Part shown: positions 42,656 to 52,454 of the stretch, piece by piece
Numbering within the stretch: the first letter of the stretch is position 1
Layout: the number at the start of each line of letters is the position of its first letter
Origin: Siphonodentalium dalli
Taxonomy: Eukaryota > Mollusca > Scaphopoda > Gadilida > Siphonodentaliidae
DNA: 64,000 bases
NCBI GenBank assembly: GCA_032622095.1
Contig: CP136061.1
Location: 259,004,077-259,068,076, forward strand
Reading direction: 5' to 3'
Made by a program: the position numbers and the translations under genes
Notes under the pieces: generated by a model
The model's database searches: none
What the model was told of the DNA's origin: nothing
The model's input: only the letters and a program-made list of their open reading frames with translations

Positions 42656-42759
42656 GAGAGCTTCCGATGAATGGCAACAAGCCATATTTCCGACTAAATC
42701 CTGAAAAGTTACCCATAATTCTGCTGTGATTAAGAAGTCGATTACTTAGGGCATTACTG
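41817..42759. mobile_element. Family B MITE with an amplified left arm
   Basis: It begins CAGTAATGCTCTAAATAATC and ends GGGCATTACTG before TA (42760-42761). The left arm is repeated eight times while the right arm is single, so only the last unit can pair with it. The left TA is lost (GG). Confidence 0.85.
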
Positions 42760-42762
42760 TAT

Positions 42763-42982
42763 AAGTACCGAAAAATACTGAAAAGAATAACAAACCACAC
42801 AACATAATCATATAATAAAACATCGTGCAATGTTAAGGGTCCAATTAGTGTTTTTGTTGGAACAGCTTGATTTTGGAATATGATCGCCAATGAGTTCCCG
42901 ATAGGACTACTATAGAAGACTATCCGCCCACTATCACATGACATATCTTCTAGCTTGCCCCACTCAACTCCCTGTATTTCAA
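42763..42982. other. Unassigned DNA
   Basis: Nothing recognised between the MITE and the LINE relic. Confidence 0.4.
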
Positions 42983-43108
42983 TTAGAATACTGTTGTAGC
43001 CACTTTTATGGAGTAATAGTTTTGGTGTTCTTGGTCCCGTAGATTCCAGATCGCGTGTTTGTTCAGCGTAGCCACGATCACATCATGATAACTTTTTCCG
43101 AATTTTAA

Positions 43109-43461
43109 CCCTTTACCCAACAGAAGGGCCCTGTCGCCTCGCATATATAAGAGAATGCATTGGCTTAACACATTAAAAATTATAAAATTGTTAAAGAATG
43201 TAAGAAAAAATGGTAAAAAGTGTTAAAAAAAGATTTTGTTTAGGCCAATGCATTCTCTTATATATGCGAGGCGACCTATGGTCGACTCGCATATATAAGA
43301 GAATGCATTGGCACAGGGCATAACTGTAACTATCACAATGTGGTCAAGGAGCCGGTTCCAACGATATCCATATTTGTATGGTTCTATTGAGACAGACCGA
43401 AGATATTTTAGGCTGTTGAAGCTTTATTTGGCCAGTTTTGGCCGTTTTGTTGGGTAAAGGG
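43109..43461. mobile_element. Family C piggyBac-type MITE inside the LINE relic
   Basis: TTAA at 43105-43108 and 43462-43465 flanks CCCTTTACCCAACAGAAGGG and TGTTGGGTAAAGGG. The first palindrome has lost its left arm (CCCTGTCGCCTCGC junction); the second is intact. Confidence 0.9.
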
Positions 43462-44034
43462 TTAAAATTGACTTGAGTTATAAAGTCATCTCAATTATAA
43501 ATGATTAAGTCTAGTAGATTATATTTCTGGTTTTCCCTGTGTCTCATAGGTTCAGAAATAAGTTGTGACAAAAAACAATTCCTGAGACATTCAATGAATT
43601 TATCACCTTGTTCGCTAGTTTGTGGAAAGAATGATTCCCACTTTATGTCAGGGAAGTTAAGTCTCCCATGATCAAAAGGAAATCGTGTTTGACTGTTTTA
43701 GTGACTTGTATCAAATCGTTCAACTTAGTAGTATTTTCAGCGGTTGTTGTTGGACTTCTATAAACGCCTCCAATTAGTCCGGTCTCACATTTTGTTTTTG
43801 TCCACATACACCCTGTTGATTCCACGAATTTGCTGCATCTAGCTGAGTGCATAGTTGCTTTAAGAGATTAGTGCATATATATTATAATTCCCCTCTCAGG
43901 CGATTTATTTATAAACATGTCACATTGTTCTTGGTGTTTTTCGGGAAGACTTCTGTGATGCACATGACAGCTGGCCTTTCTTTCTGAACGGTAAGGAGTA
44001 GTTCAACGCGTTTATTCATTAGGCAGTCTACATT

Positions 44035-44120
44035 GGTGTATATAACATTGGTGAATATAACATTGGTGTATATAACATTGGTGAATATAACATTGATGTA
44101 TATAACATTGGTGTATATAA
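44035..44120 (+). repeat. ~15-bp tandem repeat within the LINE frame
   Basis: ATAACATTGGTGTAT / ATAACATTGGTGAAT units repeat about six times. On the minus strand they add YTNVI / FTNVI steps that copy the first endonuclease beta-strand (YTNV) of the LINE relic, so the array arose by expanding that coding segment. Confidence 0.8.
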
Positions 44121-44264
44121 CAGTTGACGAGTAGCCGTATAAATGACGCATATTTTCCGTTGTTGTATTTGAATTGCTATTAATTTATGATTTTTGTTTT
44201 GGGTTGAATTTTTTTTGGGTATGCTTAAGCATGCTATAGCGAATTTAAAAACAAACTGGTTAAA

Positions 44265-44567
44265 ACCTTAGTGGCATGTTATAACTCAAAACTATCACCA
44301 AGTATTCATAGTAATAATTTTGATGCCCATGAAAAACGTAAGATTCCCTGGCACTAAACCTACAAAATAAGTCTGTTAATGAATATAAGAAAAAATTATT
44401 AAAATTGTAAAAAATTGTAAAAAATAATAACAAATGATGAAAAATTGTTAGGCCAATGCATTCTCTTATATATGCGAGGCGACCTATGGTCGACTCGCAT
44501 ATATAAGAGAATGCATTGGCACAGGGTGTATGGGTTGATACAAAAATCGGACTTGGCACTGAAAGGG
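44265..44567. mobile_element. Family D piggyBac-type MITE, truncated
   Basis: The right end GGCACTGAAAGGG is followed by TTAA (44568-44571). It has one intact palindrome and the ATTCATAGTAATAATTTGA interior in opposite orientation to 49427-49767. The other end is missing. Confidence 0.75.
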
Positions 44568-44758
44568 TTAAGGGCCGAATTTTACCTTCTGCCCTGCTGC
44601 CAAGACAGTAACTCTGAATATTGTTTATCGATCCTTTCGCATAACTTCAGCCAATTTTTTTCGTTTTGTCGTGTTCTTTACGATCATCTGCTCGAACTTC
44701 CAGAATATTAGATAATTAAGTTTCTCTTCTTCTTTTCGTGCTCATCCGTTTCCTTTAA

Positions 44759-45010
44759 CCCTTTACCCAACAAACCGGCCAAATAAAGCTGCAACAGCCT
44801 AAATTATCTTGGGTTTGTCTCAATAAAACCATACAAATATGGATATCATTGGAACCGGCTCATTGACCACATTGTGATGGTTACAGTTATGCCCTGTGCC
44901 AATGCATTCTCTTATATATGCGAGTTGACCATAGGTCGCCTCGCATATATAAGAGAATGCATTGGCCTAAAAGAATGCATTGGCACAGGGCCCTTCTGTT
45001 GGGTAAAGGG
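44759..45010. mobile_element. Family C piggyBac-type MITE, internally deleted
   Basis: TTAA at 44755-44758 and 45011-45014. It has one palindrome and then a junction (GGCCTAAAAGAATGCATTGG) that skips the AT-rich spacer and most of the second palindrome. Confidence 0.88.
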
Positions 45011-45014
45011 TTAA

Positions 45015-45452
45015 CCCTTTACCCAACAGAAGGGTCCTGTGCCAATGCATTCTCTTAAATATGCGAGTCGACCATAGGTCGCCTCGCATATATAAGAGAA
45101 TGCATTGGCTTAACACATATTAAAAATGATAAAATTGTCTAAGAATGTAGAAAAATATTATAAAAAATGTAAGAAAAAATTATAAAATTGTTAAAGAATG
45201 TAAGAAAAAATGTTAAAAAAGATTATTTTTTTAGGCCAATGCATTCTCTTATATATGCGAGGCGACCTATGGTCGACTCGCATATATAAGAGAATGCATT
45301 GGCACAGGGCATAACTGTAACCATCACAATGTGGTCAATGAACCGGTTCCAATGATATCCATATTTGTATGGTGTTATTGAGACAGACCGAAGATATTTT
45401 AGGCTTTTGAAGCTTTATTTGGGCGGTTTTGGCCGCTTTGTTGGGTAAGGGG
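45015..45452. mobile_element. Family C piggyBac-type MITE abutting its neighbour
   Basis: It shares the TTAA at 45011-45014 with the copy at 44759-45010 and has its other TTAA at 45453-45456. Two palindromes and a longer AT-rich spacer lie inside. The orientation is opposite to the neighbour, so identical ends meet. Confidence 0.9.
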
Positions 45453-45489
45453 TTAACTCCAGCCATTTCAAGTTGTTTTTTCGGAATCA

Positions 45490-45613
45490 TGTGATATAAT
45501 GGATCTCACATTTGTCGCAATTCTATACATAATTTATTAACCTCGTCTACTAAATTTGGATTCGATCCTTGCTAATTAAAGCTTGGCTTGAATCATATTT
45601 AGTGCACTGAGTT
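45490..45613. mobile_element. Family H fragment, diverged
   Basis: GGATCTCACATTTGTCGCA, ATAATTTATTAACCTCGTC and TTTAGTGCACTGAGTTAA match the hairpin half of family H with many changes. The CRE-containing half is absent. Confidence 0.5.
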
Positions 45614-46000
45614 AAAGTGATGTTAAACACTCCGGTAGGATTATCAAATAGAAATGGAGAATAATATTGTTCAAAGTAGTTATTTTTACAATAATTATAT
45701 CTAAATTGACAACACACACCGTCGTTCTTATATATTAATTAAATATTTGTGACTGCCGATCGCGAAATGTTTTTGTTAGTTTATCGCCGATAGATGCGTC
45801 CCGTTTCAAGTAGTAAATATTTACAATTTAGCGTAATTCGGATGATGTTTTCTATGGAGTGGTATGGTCTATTTGCTTGAGATTTTCGGAGATGTTGGTA
45901 GAATGATACCTTCCTCAAGTTGGCATAGCAACTGAATTCTAACTTACCAGTTTCACGTACCCGAACAAGTCCTTAATATGTCTTTAATAAATTCTGTATT
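45614..46000 (-). repeat. Family I dispersed repeat, inverted, uninterrupted
   Basis: It runs from AAAGTGATGTTAAACACT to GTCCTTAATATGTCTTTAAT, the reverse of 11625-12300. The H target region reads TATATATTAATTAAAT and is empty. Confidence 0.75.
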
Positions 46001-46043
46001 CATTACAAATCCTCTATATCTGTCAGTCCAAAGTGGCTACAGG

Positions 46044-46194
46044 CAAGCCTTGAAATAGTGTGCCTGTCATTTGCAGAATTAGGTCCCCAGAGGGTAAATT
46101 TAGTGATGCTACCCCGCATAGCAGGCTAGCATCACTAAATTCACCCTCTGGGGACCTCATTCTGCAATTGACAGACACCCTATTTCAAGGCTTG
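46044..46194. mobile_element. Family A solo-hairpin MITE
   Basis: Complete CAAGCCTTGAAATAGTGTGC and TATTTCAAGGCTTG ends enclose a single hairpin, as if the two subterminal hairpins recombined. The 8-bp flanks do not match. Confidence 0.8.
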
Positions 46195-46810
46195 GTCGAT
46201 TTAATTTTTTTTAATTTTTAGAGCTTTGTAGAGCATTTTGCAGCACTAGGTAGATTTTGTATAGAACTCCCTCCCAATACATGTTTTTCATTGTAAAATG
46301 ATTAGCAGAAATTGGATATTGCATCGCAAATTGCGATGATAATCCAGTAAAATCAGCCCTGAATAGCTAGTTCTCAAGAACTTGGTAGTATATACAATTT
46401 TACCCTATCAACTAAAGTGGGTTCACAATTAATTTAAATATGAATTCATTGGATGACTGGAAGTACCTACCAGTTCAAAATGGCTAGTTCACAAGAACTT
46501 GTCTACAATTTAACCCCATCGGCTAAAGTGGGATCCCAATTTACATATAAATTCATTGGATGCCCAAGGTATGTACATTTTAAAATCCATCAATCTCGCC
46601 CACACAAATGTCGAATCGAGGAGTCAAAATCAATGATTTGAGATTGGAACCTGTGTTTATTTAACAATAAAAAACATGTTGATAACTTCCATCATCAATG
46701 ATTGGGTGCTGGAACCACTTTCTGCCAGACGTAATAATTAAATTATACCATCTGAATAATTAAAGAGTCACATATGAAGAGTGGCATGCAAGCTGAAGAA
46801 ATGTGTGTTC
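46195..46810 (+). repeat. ~115-bp degenerate duplication in unassigned DNA
   Basis: GGCTAGTTC.CAAGAACTTG, AAAGTGGG.TC and AATTCATTGGATG occur at 46366-46450 and 46482-46562. The 62-codon plus frame at 46453 lies over the second copy and has no recognised motif. The rest shows nothing. Confidence 0.6.
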
Positions 46811-46990
46811 TTTCTCATGTGTGTGGGATGAGTGAGATGATGAAGTGACAAGATGTCAGTTATTTCTCATGTGTGTGGGGGAGTGAGGTGAGGACTGAGG
46901 AGATGTCAGTTATTTCTCATGTGTGTGGGTGAGTGAGGTGAGGACTGAGGAGATGTCAGTTATTTCTCATGTGTGTGGGGGAGTGAGGTG
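46811..46990 (+). repeat. 50-bp minisatellite, 3.6 copies
   Basis: TTTCTCATGTGTGTGGGGGA, GTGAGGTGAGGACTGAGGAG and ATGTCAGTTA repeat at 46811, 46863, 46913 and 46963. Confidence 0.9.
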
Positions 46991-47572
46991 AGAGAGTGCA
47001 ACACAGGGCAGTCCCAGGGGTGGAACCTCAACACGGGCAGCCCAAGAGGTAGGAATGTCAACACGTTCAAAAATTGGATGGATTGAAACATATTGTCATT
47101 TCGGTATGAATTTAGAATTTCTTCACACCCTTTATGCAGTAATGAACCCTACACTGAGACCACTGCCTTAATTACTCTGATTAAATTACTGTTCATTGCC
47201 AATGATTGGTCACCCAGTGAACAAATGTAATATGCCTCAATATGGCTGGAGACGTCAGGTTACTCCTTTTTCAGAATTTTGCAGATTTCGACAAGGAATC
47301 AGTCTATTCAACAAGAGACATTAGGTGTGTCAAATAAACAGACAGGAGAGTATAGACAGACACCAGCTAGATAGTGAAATAAACAGACACAGGAGTCGCA
47401 AAAACAATGGCAGACGGTGAAATAAACAGACACGTCACATGAGAGTCGCAAAAACAATAACAGACGCCAGCTAGATAGTAGTTTTCATTCACAAAGCAGC
47501 TATATCAACTTTGAGATGCAAATCATTCATTAAAATGTAATTTTACTTCCATATGAATCAGAAATTTAGAGA
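46991..47572. other. Unassigned DNA with a small duplication
   Basis: GTGAAATAAACAGACAC with GAGTCGCAAAAACAAT is duplicated at about 47376-47460. No gene is seen. Confidence 0.45.
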
Positions 47573-47693
47573 GTTCTTCCCTCCAATATTCATATAATTC
47601 CTCTCATCCATCCACAAATGGGAAGATGAGACTTGGAATTAAACTTCATAATTCTGTTCAGAAATAATGTGCATAACCACACAGGTGAATTAA

Positions 47694-47974
47694 CCCTTTC
47701 AGTGCCAGGTCCAATTTTTGTATCAACCCATATACCCTGTGCCAATGCATTCTCTTATATATGCGAGTCGACCATAGGTCGCCTCGCATATATAAGAGAA
47801 TGCATTGGCCTAACAATTTTTCATCAACAGACTTATTTTGTAGGTTTAGTGCCAGGAATCTTAGTTTTCATGGGCATCAAATTTATTACTATGAATACTT
47901 GGTGATTTTTTTAGGGCTGATTTTACAGACCGTAAACTGCAGGGCCGATGAGATCGGCCCTGGCACTTAAAGGG
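47694..47974. mobile_element. Family D piggyBac-type MITE, internally deleted
   Basis: TTAA at 47690-47693 and 47975-47978 flanks CCCTTTCAGTGCCAGG and inverted CCTGGCACTTAAAGGG. The same GCCAATGCATTCTCTTATAT palindrome as family C lies near the left end. Confidence 0.88.
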
Positions 47975-48062
47975 TTAAATATACATGTAGTGGACAAATC
48001 TGACCATTAGCAGATGGCTTATAATTCCCGATGATGGCCATGAAAAGCTCTTTCTATGTAAA

Positions 48063-48467
48063 CAAGCCTGCAAATAGCATGTCTGTCATTTGCAGAATGA
48101 GGTCCCCAGAGGGTGAATTTAGTGACGCTATCCCGCTAAGCGGGCTAGCATCACTAAATTCACCCTCTGGGGACTTCATTCTGCTTAGGCCATCAACTGC
48201 TATGGTAGACCTAGAATGAGAATAAAGTTCCCAGTTGAAGTTGGTGATGTTCACCCATTGGGGCACCTCGATTATGTATTTTATCTTCTGCAAATTAGGG
48301 GATATAAAACTTCCCAGAAGGGAAAAAGTAACTAAAACCAATGTTAATTTGATACAGTAGATACTTCCCAGAAGATGAGGGCTAAGCAGAATGAGGTCTC
48401 CAGAGGGTGAATTTGGTGATGCTAGCCCGCTATTCTGCAAATGACAGACACGCTATTTGCAGGCCTG
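48063..48467. mobile_element. Family A hAT-type MITE, TSD TATGTAAA
   Basis: CAAGCCTGCAAATAGC and inverted GCTATTTGCAGGCCTG ends are flanked by TATGTAAA at 48055-48062 and 48468-48475. The left hairpin and full interior are kept; the right hairpin is collapsed (CCCGCTATTCTGC). Confidence 0.9.
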
Positions 48468-48662
48468 TATGTAAAGCAGAATCTGATTCCAGTCGGATGG
48501 CAAGGTGTTCTTTGCACCATGTTAAGTGCCTGAGCTGTGCAGTTCTCGGAAATGTCAGTGTGTATTGCCCCTAGTACACTGTGAGGGAGCTCTCAACATA
48601 AGCTATGTTAACACTCTCATTTCCCTCATATTTCTTAAATTGGTGGATGAGAGGTGGAATTA

Positions 48663-48824
48663 CAGTAATGTCCTAAATGATCGACTCTTAAACCACAGCA
48701 GAATTATGGGAAATTTTTCAGGATTTAGCCAGAAATATGGCTTGTTGCCATTCATCGTAAAGCTCTAAGTCAGAGCTTTCCGATGAATAGCAACAAGCCA
48801 TATTTCCGACTAAATCCTGAATAA
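48663..48824. mobile_element. Family B MITE, right end missing
   Basis: TACAGTAATGTCCTAAATGA starts it; the hairpin turns at CTCTAAGTCAGAG and breaks off after CCGACTAAATCCTGA into family G sequence. Confidence 0.8.
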
Positions 48825-48825
48825 A

Positions 48826-48925
48826 AGGTCAGCCGACCAGTGTCCCCCGAAAACGTGGCATGTCGATGCCGCTTTGTTAAAGAAATTAAAATGTTGAAAT
48901 TTTCTAAGTCGAAAAAATGATTTTT
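48826..48925 (+). repeat. Family G fragment
   Basis: AAAGGTCAGCCGACCAGTGT with CCCCCGAAAACGTGG and TTGAAATTTTCTAAGTCG matches the start of 5651-6201. Confidence 0.7.
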
Positions 48926-48928
48926 TTT

Positions 48929-49149
48929 TAGGCCAATGCATTCTCTTATATATGCGAGGCGACCTATGGTCGACTCGCATATATAAGAGAATGCATTGGC
49001 ACAGGGCATAACTGTAACTACCACAATGTGGTCAAGGAGCCGGTTCCAATGATATCCATATTTGTATGGTTCTATTGAGACAAACCGAAGATATTTTAGG
49101 CTGTTGAAGCTTTATTTGGCCGGTTTTGGCCGGTTTGTTGGGTAAAGGG
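48929..49149. mobile_element. Family C piggyBac-type MITE, right half
   Basis: One complete palindrome and the long right tail end in GTTGGGTAAAGGG then TTAA (49150-49153). The left half is replaced by family G sequence and a T-run. Confidence 0.85.
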
Positions 49150-49426
49150 TTAATTATACTTCATAATTCCGCTCAGAAATCTTCGAGAATGAGAGTGTTA
49201 ACATAATCTGTTCGTATAGTGACGTGCCGAGAGAGAGCAATTTTGACAATCTAGAACAAGGGAGTGAATACTGAGGGTGGGAAGTCATTCCCTTATATTT
49301 CTTCCCTCCAATATTCATATAATTCCTCTCATCCATCCACAAATGGGAAGATGATATATCGAGACCTGGAATTAAACTTCATAATTCTGTTCAGAAATAA
49401 TGTGCATAACCACACAGGTGAATTAA

Positions 49427-49767
49427 CCCTTTCAGTGCCAGGTCAATTTTTGTATCAACCCATATACCCTGTGCCAATGCATTCTCTTATATATGCGAGT
49501 CGACCATAGGTCGCCTCGCATATATAAGAGAATGCATTGGCCTAACAATTTTTCATCATTTGTTATTATTTTTTTTACAATTTTTTACAATTTTAATAAT
49601 TTTTTCTTATATTCTTTAACAGACTTATTTTGTAGGTTTAGTGCCAGGGAATCTTACAGTTTTCATGGGCATCAAATTTATTACTATGAATACTTGGTGA
49701 TTTTTTTAGGGCCGATTTTACAGACCGTAAACTAGGGCCGATGAGATCGGCCCTGGCACTGAAAGGG
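49427..49767. mobile_element. Family D piggyBac-type MITE, fuller copy
   Basis: TTAA at 49423-49426 and 49768-49771; ends CCCTTTCAGTGCCAGG and CCTGGCACTGAAAGGG. The AT-rich spacer after the palindrome is retained. Confidence 0.9.
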
Positions 49768-50389
49768 TTAAATATACATGTAGTGGACAAATCTGACCAT
49801 TAGCAGATGGCTTATAATTCCCGATGATGGCCATGAAAAGCTCTTTCTATGTAAACAAGCCTGCAAATAGCATGTCTGTCATTTGCAGAATGAGGTCCCC
49901 AGAGGGTGAATTTAGTGACGCTATCCCGCTAAGCGGGCTAGCATCACTAAATTCACCCTCTGGGGACTTCATTCTGCTTAGGCCATCAACTGCTATGGTA
50001 GACCTAGAATGAGATTGAAGTTCCCAGTTGAAGTTGGTGATGTTCACCCATTGGGCACCTCGATTATGTATTTTATCTTCTGCAAATTAGGGGATATAAA
50101 ACTTCCCAGAAGGGAAAAAGTAACTAAAACCAATGTTAATTTGATACAGAAGATGAGGCCTAAGCAGAATGAGGTCTCCAGAGGGTGAATTTGGTGATGC
50201 TAACCCGCTATGCGGGATAGCATCACTAAATTCACCCTCTGGGGACCTCATTCTGCAAATGACAGACACGCTATTCCCTTATGAAAATGGGAGCTCGCTG
50301 CGAACTTATTTAAGTTCGCTGCGAACTTATTTAAGTTCGCAACGAGCTCGCAAGTCAACACGCGATCTCCCTGCGAGCTCACAAGAGCT

Positions 50390-50855
50390 CGCAGACGATT
50401 CTTGGTCTTCATATAAGCTAACACTTGCGAACTTAACTGTGATTTAAGCTCGCAGTTGCGAACTTAATTATGTACTGAGCTCGCGGTTGTGAGCTTATTT
50501 ATGTTTGGAGCTCGCAGTTGCGAGCTTAATTATATTTGGAGCTCGCAGACGATTGTTGGTTTTCATTTAAGCTAACACTTGCGAACTTAACTGTGATTTA
50601 AGCTCGCAGTTGCGAACTTAATTATGTACTGAGCTCGCGGTTGTGAGCTTATTTATGTTTGGAGCTCGCAGTTGCGAGCTTAATAATATTTGGAGCTCGC
50701 AGACGATTGTTGGTCTTCATTTAAGCTAACACTTGCGAACTTAACTGTGATTTAAGCTCGCAGTTGCGAACTTAATTATGTACTGAGCTCGCGGTTGCGA
50801 GCTTAATTATGTACTGAGCTCGCAGTTGCGAGCTTAATAATATTTGGTCAGTGCA
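50390..50855 (+). repeat. 154-bp tandem repeat, ~2.9 copies, in the element's left arm
   Basis: GCTAACACTTGCGAACTTAA starts units at 50417, 50571 and 50725. Each unit holds several AGCTCGCAGTTGCGA or AGCTCGCGGTTG dyads. Confidence 0.9.
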
Positions 50856-51206
50856 TGGCTGCTGATATTTATATTCTATAAATACTTCTGTAATTTAATC
50901 CACTGACTGGCTCTGTAGAGACAGCATGTGTTCCTAGTTAACTTTCTGTGTTATTGTCAAATTTGAAATGGACTGTTAGTCTGTTACTGCATGGTATATA
51001 TTCTCTTTGTTCATAATGTTCTCTCTATGATTTGTGAATTGTTTCATTCAACAACTTTGGAGACTGATAGGATTGTACTAATACTTCAAGATAACTGAGC
51101 TGGCAGGCATGGATCAACTATTTTCTAAAACTGAAAAAACTATTCAAAATCTGTTTATAAATTTGAAGCAATAATTCAGAGAAGATATATAGCTGCAGGC
51201 CAGTGC

Positions 51207-51662
51207 ATGGATTCCAGAAACTTAGGTAAGCATACTATTGAACTGTTGAAGACTTATAACTAGATTTGTTTATAATAACATTATGATTGGGCATGAAATT
51301 ATGATGGGGGATAACTGGCTTTATTGGGCATGAAATGATGATGGGGGGGGGGGGGGGGGGGTAGTTAACTACATGTAGCTTTGTTTATTGGGCATAACAT
51401 GAATGGTGGGGAGGGGTAAGCGCATACTATTGAACTGTAGGGGGGGGGGGATTATTATATACCTAGCTTTTTTTATTTGACATGAAATGATGGGGGGAAC
51501 TAGCTTTGTGTATTGGGCATGAAATTAATTTTCCAAACATGATAAATTTAAATTGTTAAACTTAAATTGTATATAAATTATTGTAATTATTGTATTACAG
51601 CTTACATGAAGACCATAACTGGGTCAGATGGAAAACCAACTATTACACAGAGCCATGGTTAA
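51207..51662 (+). other. Possible two-exon mini-gene inside the element
   Basis: ATG at 51207 opens MDSRNL and reaches CTTAG|GTAAGC at 51226, a good donor. A pyrimidine-poor but plausible acceptor TTGTATTACAG ends at 51600. Joining them keeps the frame: about 26 codons in all, continuing AYMKTITGSDGKPTITQSHG to a TAA at 51660. No family is recognised; transcript and protein are both hypothetical. Confidence 0.22.
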
Positions 51663-51754
51663 CATTAGGGTCATTCCATATAGAACTGGACACGAAGATA
51701 TAGAGGATAGAATGTTTTTCACTGATACCTAACCTGTGTCTTTTTTTGTATCAT

Positions 51755-52135
51755 GGGAGCTCGCAGGAGTTTACATTGAGCTCGCAAGAGAAGGTAATAA
51801 GGTCGCAAAAGTTTGCAATAAGCTCGCAAGATTCGCAGTAAGCTCGCAGAAGTTTACAATAAGCTCGCAATGAGCTCGCAGGGAGCTCGCAGAGAGTTCG
51901 CAGTGAGCTCGCAGCGAGCTCGCAAGAAGCTCGCAGCGAGCTCGCAAGAAGCTCGCAGAAGTTTACAATAAGCTCGCAATGAGCTCGCAAGGTGTTCGCA
52001 GGGAGCTCGCGGGGAGCTCGCAGCGAGCTCGCAGAAGTTTACAATAAGCTCGCAATGAGCTCGCAATTAGCTCGCAGGGACTTCGCAGGGAGCTCGCAGC
52101 GAGCTCGCAGCGAGTTCGCAGCGAGCTCGCTATAG
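51755..52135 (+). repeat. AGCTCGCAR tandem array in the element's right arm
   Basis: AGCTCGCA repeats every 9-20 bp about 30 times with variants (AGTTCGCA, AGCTCGCGG) and a recurring GAAGTTTACAATAAGCTCGC block. The ELRASCELAAS-type minus frames are by-products. Confidence 0.92.
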
Positions 52136-52454
52136 TTCCAAATTACACGCTCGCTGCGAGCTCACAAAATTCATCTTCTGCGAGCTTATCGCGAGCTTAT
52201 AATTTCTGTAAGGGTTTGCAGGCCTGTATGTAAAGCAGAATCTGATTCCAGTCGGATGGCAAGGTGTTCTTTGCACCATGTTAAGTACCTGAGCTGTGCA
52301 GTTCTCGAACATGTCAGTGTTTATTGCCCCTAGTACACTGTGAGGGAGCTCTCAACATAAGCTATGTTAACACTCTCATTTCCCTCATATTTCTTAAATT
52401 GGTGGATGAGAGGTGGAATTACAGTAATGTCCTAAATGATCGACTCTTAAAACA

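Larger units (their letters stand above)
42983..44125 (-). pseudogene. Second LINE relic: endonuclease domain, split by a piggyBac MITE
   Basis: On the minus strand, in broken frames: YTNVDCLMNKRVELLL and ITEVFPKN (about 43937-44041; N and E of the endonuclease), GLIGGVYRSPTTTAEN with LLIMGDL, a one-base shift into NFPDIKWESFFPQ (43620-43665), NLLDLII (43500-43530), then, after the MITE, FGKSYHDV (about 43081-43106), a decayed SDH motif. No reverse transcriptase follows. The ITEVxPKN style differs from the 20380-23349 element, so it is another family. Confidence 0.72.
47573..48890 (+). repeat. Segmental duplication, copy 1
   Basis: The block from TTCTTCCCTCCAATATTCAT to TTGTTAAAGAAATTAAAATG is repeated at 49299-52515. 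It contains D (47694-47974), A (48063-48467) and B (48663-48824) elements in the same order. Copy 1 lacks ~65 bp of the D interior and most of one A hairpin. Confidence 0.92.
50276..52214. mobile_element. 1.94-kb element with GAGCTCGCA arrays
   Basis: Comparison with the other duplicate places the edges exactly: GCTATT | CCCTTATGAAAA ... TTTCTGTAAGGG | TTTGCAGG, leaving TT duplicated. Short inverted ends CCCTTA..GAAA / TTTC..TAAGGG. Left and right subterminal arrays are built from GAGCTCGCA / TGCGAGCTC motifs; the ~900-bp middle is AT-rich with a long G-run (51346-51361). Superfamily unknown. Confidence 0.8.
49856..52226. mobile_element. Family A hAT-type MITE, split by the 1.94-kb element
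   Basis: The left part is 49856-50275 with both hairpins; the right tip TTGCAGGCCTG is 52216-52226, followed by TATGTAAA. Same target duplication as the copy in 48063-48467, so the duplication followed the insertion. Confidence 0.9.

Noticed and set aside
51751-52066. ELRASCELAAS-type repeat proteins on the minus strand
   Set aside because: Translation of the AGCTCGCA array; no start context or domain.
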